From a bacterium (GTDB lineage Bacteria > JALSQH01): DNA of 7,699 bases. The DNA lies in the NCBI GenBank assembly GCA_026985515.1, contig JALSQH010000219.1, positions 1 to 7,699 on the forward strand. Direction: 5' to 3'. The notes under the pieces were generated by a model, which saw only the letters and a program-made list of their open reading frames with translations, had not been told where the DNA came from and made no database searches. The first letter of the stretch is position 1. Every line of letters begins with the position of its first letter. Position numbers and translations under genes: made by a program. Shown piece by piece: positions 1 to 6,726 of this stretch.

Positions 1-2689
1 CCTGACTGAGGGAATCACCCATGACAATTCTGGGCATTCTCATTTCAAGTTTCATCTGGAGAAAGGTTGAGAGAATCATTGGAATCAGGTTTGAAAACTG
101 ATCCTTTAAAATTTTTGTGTCAACATCTATCTCACTTTCAACTACCTCAACGGTGGAAATACCAAGGCTGTAAGCAAGATCCGGATTGTTCAGCTCAGCA
201 TAAATCATCAAATATCCTGGAATATACGCGGGGTCGTTTGGGTCAGTACATCTTGAAGTTCCATATGCAGGATCATCTGGATGACAACCCTTGTAAAACT
301 CAACATCAATTCCAGCAAGTAAATTCCACCTTAATGTCATGATTCTCTTGTACACCCCATTTTTATCCTGGAACCAGAATTCAAAATCAACTGCGGGAAA
401 ATACATGGCAATATCGTAAGTACCTGAGCCTCCCTCACCTACAGAACCTGCGGAATTATCATAATTGAAATATCCTGTTAACGCCGTTGGTGTACCTCTC
501 GGAACTGTTCTTATAGCCACATATGAATTGTCCTTTGCTATGCTCTTCAGTACAGGGATAAATGAAGCAAATGTATCCACATTTAACAGATTCTTTAAAT
601 ATGTCCCACTTAACAGCGCACTTCCACCAATTGACTCTGTGGCTGAAACCGCAAAATCAAGCATGCCAGAAGCATACATTGAATAGAGTGCCTGACGGAT
701 AAAGTTGTAATGAATATCAAGCGATAATGAATACCTTGTACAATTCGGATTGTTATCATCTATTCCATCATTATTACTATCTGTGAAAGATGAATCGGAA
801 CAGGTCCCGTCATCCTGAATACCATTGTGATTGGCATCATATAGAACTGTGTTAAAATTACCCCACGCATTCTTGTTAGTCCCGGTATATGTGATTGGTT
901 GTATCGTATCAAGGGTGGGCGGTTTAACCTGAGTGGGTGGTGCATTGGCTTTATACACGAGAGGTGGTCCAAAGTAATCAGGTCCATAGCCATCATTCAT
1001 GTCAAACTGTTGATCATCATCAATGGAACCATCATAATTATGAAGTGTACAGATACCGAAGAAATCTGTGGGTTCCGGATTATTCAGATCAGGATCCCTT
1101 GAACAATCAGAATTAAAGAGAATGGGCTCAACTGCTATTGCAGCAGGCATAAATAAACTACAATTGGTCCATGGTGCCTTCCATTCACCAGTTGAATCAT
1201 AATAGGGTGTGACTGAATGGAGTCCTGTACTTCCGTCTTCACAAACTACTTTTGCCACTCTTGTACCATTTGAATCAGGAGAACCCGGATAGATACCTAC
1301 ATCAAGAAGACCAGTTCCTGTATTCCATGGATCACCTAAAATATTGTTCATGTCATATGGAAGACCAGATGCAAGGGCATTTTTGATGGTACTATTTAAA
1401 CTATTTCGTATGGCATCCTCCACTTTTCCTTCAATTAATCCAGATAATAAGTTAATCAACCATCCAAGATTACCACTTAAACTCAACTGAAAATTGTGAA
1501 GGTTTGCATTGGTAACCTGAATATCAAGATCCATTCCATCCGGATCATTAATGTTATTGTTACAGGAATTATTATCGTTATCAGTATCACATCCTGGATT
1601 AGGATCTGTATCACTTGAATTATCCCAGAAGAAAAATCTCAAGTACAACTCTACATCAAGAGAAGATGCAGTTGCATTACCAACATTCTCACTACCAGCG
1701 GCATGAACTCCAATCTCAATATAGAGATCAGGAACAGTTAATTTTAAATAAATTGAATTTCCAGGAATGCTACCACAAGCACTATCTCCTGCACAGAATC
1801 CAAACCCCGTAATATCAGTTCCATCCCATGTGCTGCCATCATTATAAGGTGATGCATTTGGATAATAATAGTGATTCGGAAAAGAATATCCCTTATGAGA
1901 AGAAATCAAAGTGCCAAAATCATCTCTGAACTTGGAGTAAGTAGCATTCGCATTAAAATACATGTGTGACTGATCAATATAAACAGCCTGTTCATCTCCA
2001 GGATAACAGTAATACCCATCTTTACTATCATTTCCACCAGATTCTCGAGAGCTGTTACAATACTCACATGTGTCCACAGCACAATTATCAACACCAGTAT
2101 CACAAACGCTTCCATGGCCTCCACTGTAAAACCCCCCCCTTGATTCCCAATCCCCATTAGGATAAATATATACATAATCTCCATTTCCATCTCCCTGGGG
2201 CGGATTATTCACATACCAGAAACATCGTGAATCACCATTTCTAGGAGACGACTCGCCTGTATAATTACAAGTAGCACCAGCATAGACACAATTTAAACAT
2301 GCATTATTATGTATGAGACATCTCTCATAAGGAGTTGTTCTAACAGATCCCGCATTATCTGTATCCGGATTTAATCCTGGATCAAGGAACTGCATTAGAA
2401 GTTCATAATTACAAAAATTTCCAGGTGGATCATGCCAACACTCATTATCAAGCAATCTCCCAATAAAATGAAAAGTTCCCTCTGTGATTCTTATCACCAG
2501 AGCATTGTTCAGGTTTTCATACTTTCCCCCCGAATTAAAATCATTGAGGTCAATGGAAAGATTTTTGAAACTCCTTCCCTTGAGTGGGTACTTACTCATC
2601 CAGGGGAAAAATTGAAAAGCCTGCAACGACGAAACTAACAGGACAACAAGGGAAAAATTTAAAATAAATTTTAAAACCTTCCTACCCAT
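1..2689 (-). CDS. Secreted two-barrel BPI/LBP-like (TULIP superfamily) lipid-binding protein, partial at 3' end
   Basis: The frame is open from the ATG at 2689 to the window edge (896 codons, no stop), so the C-terminus is missing. The start follows a strong ribosome binding site and its own promoter. Residues 1-24 are a signal peptide (KVLKFIL charged start, hydrophobic core, SLQA then F), so the product is exported. Segments resembling human BPI, compared from memory and in the same order, are: NNALVIRITEG (62-72); a strand region 313-352; GNLGWLINLLSGLIEG (406-421) with a helix to about 443; SLSLDIHYNFIRQALYSMY (654-672) then ASGMLDF; FIPVLKSIAK (710-719); FPAVDFEFWF (764-773); and an amphipathic helix 860-880. 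Together these cover both barrels. A cysteine-rich insert (about 80-305), Asp/Asn loops and a long linker (444-652) are extra. It has 24 cysteines. The cysteine expected in the GWLI helix of BPI (QVCEKV) is absent. Family members bind lipids such as lipopolysaccharide or sterol esters; the ligand here is unknown. The export and coding calls are firm; the fold call is likely but needs a profile search. Confidence 0.85.
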   Translation of the reverse strand, partial: MGRKVLKFILNFSLVVLLVSSLQAFQFFPWMSKYPLKGRSFKNLSIDLNDFNSGGKYENLNNALVIRITEGTFHFIGRLLDNECWHDPPGNFCNYELLMQFLDPGLNPDTDNAGSVRTTPYERCLIHNNACLNCVYAGATCNYTGESSPRNGDSRCFWYVNNPPQGDGNGDYVYIYPNGDWESRGGFYSGGHGSVCDTGVDNCAVDTCEYCNSSRESGGNDSKDGYYCYPGDEQAVYIDQSHMYFNANATYSKFRDDFGTLISSHKGYSFPNHYYYPNASPYNDGSTWDGTDITGFGFCAGDSACGSIPGNSIYLKLTVPDLYIEIGVHAAGSENVGNATASSLDVELYLRFFFWDNSSDTDPNPGCDTDNDNNSCNNNINDPDGMDLDIQVTNANLHNFQLSLSGNLGWLINLLSGLIEGKVEDAIRNSLNSTIKNALASGLPYDMNNILGDPWNTGTGLLDVGIYPGSPDSNGTRVAKVVCEDGSTGLHSVTPYYDSTGEWKAPWTNCSLFMPAAIAVEPILFNSDCSRDPDLNNPEPTDFFGICTLHNYDGSIDDDQQFDMNDGYGPDYFGPPLVYKANAPPTQVKPPTLDTIQPITYTGTNKNAWGNFNTVLYDANHNGIQDDGTCSDSSFTDSNNDGIDDNNPNCTRYSLSLDIHYNFIRQALYSMYASGMLDFAVSATESIGGSALLSGTYLKNLLNVDTFASFIPVLKSIAKDNSYVAIRTVPRGTPTALTGYFNYDNSAGSVGEGGSGTYDIAMYFPAVDFEFWFQDKNGVYKRIMTLRWNLLAGIDVEFYKGCHPDDPAYGTSRCTDPNDPAYIPGYLMIYAELNNPDLAYSLGISTVEVVESEIDVDTKILKDQFSNLIPMILSTFLQMKLEMRMPRIVMGDSLSQ
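749..841 (-). other. Tandem calcium-type Asp/Asn loops in the inter-barrel linker
   Basis: YDANHNGIQDDG (617-628) and DSNNDGIDDNN (637-647) have the DxNxNGxxDD / DxNxDGxxDD spacing of thrombospondin type 3 and EF-hand-like calcium loops. They lie just before the C-terminal barrel and are framed by Cys630 and Cys650. Calcium binding is inferred from side-chain spacing only. Confidence 0.6.
1775..2452 (-). other. Cysteine-rich insertion in the N-terminal barrel of the BPI-like protein
   Basis: Residues about 80-305 separate the first BPI-like strand from the rest of the N-barrel. The segment holds 14 of the 24 cysteines, grouped as C124, C131, C134, C141, C156 and C196, C203, C208, C211, C228, with many Gly, Asn, Asp and Tyr between them. 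It looks like a small disulfide-stabilised extracellular domain. I recognise no named family in it. Confidence 0.6.
2132..2139 (-). repeat. Eight-G homopolymer inside the BPI-like gene
   Basis: Eight consecutive G on the coding strand encode the end of Arg184 and Gly185-Gly186 in the cysteine-rich insert. The reading frame is intact with eight. Tracts of this length can slip during replication, or be misread in sequencing; either would truncate the protein after a one-base change. Confidence 0.9.
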
Positions 2690-2692
2690 AAG

Positions 2693-2700
2693 CCACCTCC
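2693..2700 (-). promoter_or_regulatory. Strong ribosome binding site of the BPI-like gene
   Basis: GGAGGTGG on the minus strand lies just upstream of the ATG at 2689, with six bases between GGAGG and the start codon. It is the best Shine-Dalgarno match in the window apart from that of thiD, and it fixes the start of the BPI-like gene. With the consensus promoter just upstream, it predicts high expression. Confidence 0.85.
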
Positions 2701-2721
2701 CTTCTAACTCTCTTGGCTTCT

Positions 2722-2750
2722 ATTATAGAACAACTTTTCAAAAATGTCAA
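2722..2750 (-). promoter_or_regulatory. Perfect consensus sigma-70 promoter for the BPI-like gene
   Basis: On the minus strand the -35 box is TTGACA (2750-2745), followed by a spacer of exactly 17 bp and the -10 box TATAAT (2727-2722). All twelve consensus bases match. The -35 box contains the TGA stop codon (2749-2747) of the upstream glycosyltransferase gene. Transcription would start near 2715, giving a leader of about 25 nt that holds the ribosome binding site. The BPI-like gene can therefore be transcribed independently of the operon upstream. No operator-like inverted repeat is evident in the 57-bp gap. Confidence 0.85.
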
Positions 2751-4132
2751 GGTAGAACAGGAAGTAGTATTAATCTCCCGATAAAACCCTGTTTGCACAT
2801 CTTAACTATTTTAAAATTTTCTGGATGTTTCCTAATTAAGTAACTCTTATCAACCACCGTATAAATCCTTTTTTGTAACAAAAGCTTCCGCAGGCTTTTT
2901 CTATCAGTTATCAATGCTTGTCCCGGTAAAACGAAGGTTATTTTTCCTTTACTTTCACATGCTCTAAATTGAGGTACAATTAATTTACGAGCAAGTTCGC
3001 AATTTTTATCACTTATCACCACGAAGCTCGTTCTATTAGGAAAAAGAAAATAATCATAGTTATTAAACATTTTCAATAGACAATGATACGATTCAGAATA
3101 GTCCTTATATGAATAAACAGAATCTCCTCCTTCAACATGCCAATTTCTCATTGTTATCCAAAGAATCTGAAAAATCACAACTGCCACGAGAATTCCGATC
3201 CTGAACCATTTGCTAATTTTTGCCGTGAAAAAGGAAACACCCAGAAGGGACAAAACAAAAAGGGGAATAATAATCCTTGACAAATATGAAACAGACAAAA
3301 GGAAAAGAGAGTTCAGTGCAAGATAAAATAAAAATCTTTTCTTCCTTAAATGCAAATATATAAACGGGAAAAACCACAAAACAGGACCATAGTAGAGAAA
3401 GGGAGTTAAAGAAAATGGAGCAAAATAACCAAGAACACTTCTTGAACACTTAACCTCAGTTATTTTATGAATGAAAAAGAGGGTAAAGGGATTGTGCCAG
3501 ACTACCAGAGAAACAACAAAATAGTACAGGATAAATGGGGCAAAGAGGAGGGCAGGTCCCTTAATCCCTTCTCTTCTTTTAAGAGAAATAATAAATGGCG
3601 CAACAAGAAAAACTGATAATTCGTGTCTGCAGAGAGGCAGAAGTCCGAAGAATAAAATTCCCCACCACTTTTCAGATGCAAGGTAAAAATAAATTCCTAG
3701 GGAAAGAAAAAGCACCCCGGGGAAGTAACCTTGAAAAGCAGTGAGCCAGAAAAGGAAAACGGGCTGTAGTATAATCAAAACAAAAATTGTAAAGGGACCG
3801 AGACTTTCTCCACAAATTTTCTTACAACTTTTCCACAGTAGATAAGCAGATAAAAGCAAGATTGTGAGATTAAAAATTGTGATTTGCTTCCATGCAGGGA
3901 GAAAAATAAACAGTCTGAAAACCGGAAGAGAGAGCAGTGTCGGAACCGGATGAGAAAAAGGGGCATAGATAAAAGCGGGGTTTTTCCATGCACACAGACC
4001 GTAGTAATATCTGAGGTTGTAAAACACTTCCCAGGCTATCCTGTCAATTCCAAGTCTTACAGGGAGATTCTCCGGTAAAAAAATTACCACAGAGAGCAAA
4101 GAAACACTGAAGAGAAAGAATTTCTTACCCAC
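2747..4132 (-). CDS. Polytopic membrane protein, probable GT-C fold glycosyltransferase
   Basis: This 461-residue protein is very rich in Phe, Leu, Ile and Tyr, with about nine to eleven hydrophobic segments between residues 5 and 325 and a soluble tail of about 130 residues. That is the layout of GT-C glycosyltransferases, which use polyprenyl-phosphate sugars on the outer face of the inner membrane. After the first membrane helix comes a loop with GIDRIAWEVFYNLRYYYG (28-45), whose Asp30 or Glu35 may be the acidic catalytic residue of the first GT-C loop. Next is HPVPTLLSLP (61-70), like the Pro-rich loop end of ArnT/PMT-type enzymes, and PLCRHEL (166-172), like the Arg-Glu motif that follows a middle helix in these families. 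The start is a GTG overlapping the end of thiD by 8 bp. An in-frame TGA at 4138-4136 rules out a longer start, and the lack of a good Shine-Dalgarno suggests translational coupling. Sugar and acceptor are unknown; a non-enzymatic membrane protein is possible. Confidence 0.75.
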   Translation of the reverse strand: MGKKFFLFSVSLLSVVIFLPENLPVRLGIDRIAWEVFYNLRYYYGLCAWKNPAFIYAPFSHPVPTLLSLPVFRLFIFLPAWKQITIFNLTILLLSAYLLWKSCKKICGESLGPFTIFVLIILQPVFLFWLTAFQGYFPGVLFLSLGIYFYLASEKWWGILFFGLLPLCRHELSVFLVAPFIISLKRREGIKGPALLFAPFILYYFVVSLVVWHNPFTLFFIHKITEVKCSRSVLGYFAPFSLTPFLYYGPVLWFFPFIYLHLRKKRFLFYLALNSLFLLSVSYLSRIIIPLFVLSLLGVSFFTAKISKWFRIGILVAVVIFQILWITMRNWHVEGGDSVYSYKDYSESYHCLLKMFNNYDYFLFPNRTSFVVISDKNCELARKLIVPQFRACESKGKITFVLPGQALITDRKSLRKLLLQKRIYTVVDKSYLIRKHPENFKIVKMCKQGFIGRLILLPVLP

Positions 4133-4901
4133 CTCTCACCCATGGGAAGAGATAACCACCCTGGCCCGGTCTGAAGGCTCGTTTTCTTTCCTCGAAAAAG
4201 TCTTCTCTGGCCCTTTTAACCGCATCAAAAATAGTATCACCAAGAAGAATATGTTTCAGCACGAGAGCAGCAAGTGTACATCCGGTCCCATGGATTTCAA
4301 AGGAATCCTCTGGAACTTCAAGAAATTCCGTATGGGAAGAATCATAGTAAAGATCCACCTTTCTCCCCTCAAGGTGCCCACCTTTAATCAAAACAGCCTT
4401 TACCCCTGTTTCGAGAATCTTTTCAGCTGCACTGACCATGTCATCCTCTTTTTCTATGGTGACTCCTGAAAGCTCCTCTGCCTCCGGTACATTTGGCAAC
4501 ACTACTGTTGCGAGGGGGAGTATAAAATCTCTGTATATGGTCCTGTAATCACCCTCAAAGAGAGTATCCTCTGAACTTGCCCTCCAGACGGGATCCACGA
4601 CTACTGGTATATCAAGTTTTCTGATTTCCCCCCAGATTATCATGGATACATCTTTATTTGCCAGCATTCCCAGCTTAACTCCATCAGGTATAATGTCGGA
4701 AAGGAGAGTGCTCAACTGGGACTTTACCATATCTTTTGAGAAGAAGAATACTCTCTCAACTCCCTCTGTATTCTGGGACACCACCCCTGTAATGACAGAA
4801 ACAGGATATATACCACTCTGGGAAAAAATCCTGGCATCAAGTGTTACCCCTGCTCCACCGGTAGGGTCAAAACCTGCAATGGTCAGTGCAACTGGAGACA
4901 T
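4125..4901 (-). CDS. thiD: Hydroxymethylpyrimidine/phosphomethylpyrimidine kinase ThiD
   Basis: ThiD phosphorylates 4-amino-5-hydroxymethyl-2-methylpyrimidine (HMP) and then HMP-phosphate, giving the pyrimidine diphosphate used by thiamine phosphate synthase; it acts in the cytoplasm. Numbering from the ATG at 4901 (258 residues), the ribokinase-fold motifs run in order: TIAGFDPTGGAG (7-18, substrate and N-terminal glycine motif), SQNTEGV (42-48, equivalent of the usual AQNTxGV pyrimidine site), KLGML (76-80), VVVDPV (100-105), LPNVPEAEEL (135-144), KGGH (173-176) and HGTGCT (204-209, anion hole and catalytic Cys208). The length is normal for a single-domain ThiD, and there is no ThiE fusion. 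A GTG at 4907, overlapping the upstream stop by 4 bp, would add two residues. The ATG is preferred because AGGTGATC sits directly before it. It lies in a run of envelope genes with no other thiamine gene visible and no TPP riboswitch in this window. Confidence 0.93.
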   Translation of the reverse strand: MSPVALTIAGFDPTGGAGVTLDARIFSQSGIYPVSVITGVVSQNTEGVERVFFFSKDMVKSQLSTLLSDIIPDGVKLGMLANKDVSMIIWGEIRKLDIPVVVDPVWRASSEDTLFEGDYRTIYRDFILPLATVVLPNVPEAEELSGVTIEKEDDMVSAAEKILETGVKAVLIKGGHLEGRKVDLYYDSSHTEFLEVPEDSFEIHGTGCTLAALVLKHILLGDTIFDAVKRAREDFFEERKRAFRPGQGGYLFPWVRGG

Positions 4902-4909
4902 GATCACCT
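4902..4909 (-). promoter_or_regulatory. Ribosome binding site that decides the thiD start
   Basis: AGGTGATC on the minus strand matches eight consecutive bases of the extended Shine-Dalgarno AGGAGGTGATC, in register with an ATG immediately after it (4901-4899). This favours the ATG over the GTG at 4907, which lies inside the site. The site overlaps the last codons and TGA stop (4906-4904) of the upstream lipoprotein gene, so translation of the two genes is probably coupled. Confidence 0.65.
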
Positions 4910-6724
4910 GCCCATAGGACTGAAACTGAAAATGCTCTTATAACTGTTAAACAATCTGTTCAGATTTAATCCAAAAATCTCCACTTCCTGCCCCTCAAAG
5001 TACAGTATAAAATACTGGAAAAGTGCATTCAATGAATACTGGGTAGGTGGCTGACATCCCTTACCTTTTAACTCCGGGGGAATCCAGGGATCAGGTATGC
5101 CTGTGAAGTAATCCTCCGGTTTACTCCATGCATCTAAGTTGATACAGCCCAACCCTGAAAAGGTTGGATCTTTAAAAGCGATGTAGGTGAGGCTCCGGTG
5201 ATCAGGAACAGTAGTATCTTCAGGATAGGTGATGTGGATAATCTTCTGATTTACATCAATGAGACAATCCCTCGGTATCTTCTCAAGTCCTTTAACTTCC
5301 TGATAAAAGGGGTTGTGTTCCACATCAAAATGGGGCTGATCCACAAGACAGAAAACATCATGCCAGATCGGGTCGGTACCGGGAGTGGCATATGTAATTC
5401 TCCCTGCAAATTCTGTCTGGGTGCGGGCATAATTCACAATTTCCTCTTTGGTCATGTAAGGATCATTGTGTTCAACAACAAAAACGTACGCTTTTTTATA
5501 CACATTGTCGTAATAAGTATATGGCAAAAGATCCCTCAGATACTCAAGATGATCCTTATCAAAAAGGGCATGAAGATTAAGCTCCACGATGTTGTCCATG
5601 GGTTTCTCGTTGAGGTCCCTGAGGAGTGGATTCAGATCATCTTTGATCGTTAATCTTCTATTCAACTTTCCCTCAAGGGACAATCCCACATTTATCAGAA
5701 AATTTTTCCAGTCTTCAAAGAGGGTATCTTTAACCTTCTGCCCCATTGATTCTGAAAAGTAGATCTGTCCAAAGAGGTTTGCTATGTCAGGATTGATTCC
5801 CACAGGCAGTAATTTTGCAAGACCAAGGCCATCACCAGGGTCATATTTTCCATTTTTATTTGTATCGTAAATTGGGACAACATTGTTGGATTGATCGGGG
5901 TCGTGCTGAAGTTCCACTGTTCCCTCATCCACTATTTTCCCCCACTGGATAAAGGCTTCACCCCAGTTATCATCAACTTCAAATAGTTTCTCAGCCATCT
6001 GAGGATCAGGATCCGGACCCAGGAAATTTGGATTTTCTCTCAAAATCCTGACCAGAAACACCTCAAACCCCTGAGAGAGATCCAGAGAGGGGATATTTTC
6101 AATATTCAAATCATGTGCATAAATCAAATCAAGCACGCCGATTAGAAAATGGGCCATTCCATCAATCCAGTACAATTCAATCAATCCCCATTCTCCACCA
6201 AGATCAAGATAATTCAGATTCCCAAGTTTTTCCTCGGCTTCCTCACCAATTAGAGCAGATGTGTTAAAAGTTATGGGCATGTGCTCAACATAAAAATGAA
6301 CATACTCAAAGGTTTCAAGATAATCAGCCTCGTCTCTAACATTAACAAACAGTTCATTGAGTTTCTCAAGATAATTTTTAAGCATCTTTTTTAAGTCCAG
6401 CCCCTGCGGATAAAACTTTGCCAGTTCCTCAATAACCGATTCTGAGGAAGAAGAAGTGAAAAATTTTACAATCGCTCCAAGCTCATTTACCACCTGCCCC
6501 ACGTAACTGAGCATTAATCCATAGTGGGCCTCCGGATCATCTTCTTTTATTTTAATAGCCGCCTTAAAGTAATCCTCAGCATCTTCAAAATTTCCATTCT
6601 CAAGAGCCTGCTTTCCTTTTGTCATGTTAAGTTTAAAGTAATCAACGCTCTTTTTGCGGGTCTTGCCATTGCATCCATAAAAAATGAAAAGCATGAGAAT
6701 AAAGTAAATTACCCATCTTCTCAT
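4904..6724 (-). CDS. Predicted outer-membrane lipoprotein with N-terminal TPR-like repeat, function unknown
   Basis: This 606-residue protein begins MRRW, then a hydrophobic stretch and FIFYGC, an imperfect but plausible lipobox with Cys18 as the lipidated residue. The next residue is Asn rather than Asp, which by the enterobacterial sorting rule would send it to the outer membrane. Residues 35-76 form one or two TPR-like helices (NGNFEDAEDYFKAAIKI, then PEAHYGLMLSY). The middle (about 90-270) looks mainly helical. IYDTNKNGKYDPGDG (285-299) has the DxNxNGxxDxxD spacing of an EF-hand or dockerin-type calcium loop. The C-terminal half is mixed, with four cysteines (459, 487, 527, 557) that could pair outside the cytoplasm. 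I do not recognise a family beyond the TPR start. The ATG lies 2 nt after the upstream stop, behind GAGAG at 6735-6731, so it is co-transcribed with the TPR gene upstream and thiD downstream. A partner or scaffold role for envelope proteins is a guess. Confidence 0.8.
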   Translation of the reverse strand: MRRWVIYFILMLFIFYGCNGKTRKKSVDYFKLNMTKGKQALENGNFEDAEDYFKAAIKIKEDDPEAHYGLMLSYVGQVVNELGAIVKFFTSSSSESVIEELAKFYPQGLDLKKMLKNYLEKLNELFVNVRDEADYLETFEYVHFYVEHMPITFNTSALIGEEAEEKLGNLNYLDLGGEWGLIELYWIDGMAHFLIGVLDLIYAHDLNIENIPSLDLSQGFEVFLVRILRENPNFLGPDPDPQMAEKLFEVDDNWGEAFIQWGKIVDEGTVELQHDPDQSNNVVPIYDTNKNGKYDPGDGLGLAKLLPVGINPDIANLFGQIYFSESMGQKVKDTLFEDWKNFLINVGLSLEGKLNRRLTIKDDLNPLLRDLNEKPMDNIVELNLHALFDKDHLEYLRDLLPYTYYDNVYKKAYVFVVEHNDPYMTKEEIVNYARTQTEFAGRITYATPGTDPIWHDVFCLVDQPHFDVEHNPFYQEVKGLEKIPRDCLIDVNQKIIHITYPEDTTVPDHRSLTYIAFKDPTFSGLGCINLDAWSKPEDYFTGIPDPWIPPELKGKGCQPPTQYSLNALFQYFILYFEGQEVEIFGLNLNRLFNSYKSIFSFSPMGR

Positions 6725-6726
6725 GG

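Noticed and set aside
180-1620. Recurrent AATCCGGAT-like words as a possible DNA repeat family
   Set aside because: They fall in frame and encode Asn-Pro-Asp turns in Asp/Asn-rich segments; spacing is irregular and flanks do not match, so protein composition explains them.
1906-2190. Open frame of 94 codons on the minus strand within the BPI-like gene
   Set aside because: It is an out-of-frame reading of the same strand; the BPI-like frame is open throughout and carries the signal peptide and conserved motifs. It matters only as the frame reached if the G8 tract slips.
67-2638. Several plus-strand open frames of 64-91 codons, taken at first as small genes in a region without an obvious gene
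   Set aside because: The whole stretch is one long minus-strand coding frame that simply has no stop before the window edge.
2690-2746. Possible terminator after the GT-C gene
   Set aside because: No stem-loop followed by a T run can be drawn on the minus strand; the gap is filled by the promoter and ribosome binding site.
3213-3449. Open frame of 78 codons on the minus strand within the GT-C gene
   Set aside because: It is a shifted reading of the membrane-protein gene, which explains its Phe/Cys-rich translation. No ribosome binding site was found.
5198-5653. Open frame of 151 codons on the plus strand
   Set aside because: It lies entirely inside the lipoprotein gene on the opposite strand, has no ribosome binding site, and its translation shows no domain, signal or sensible composition.
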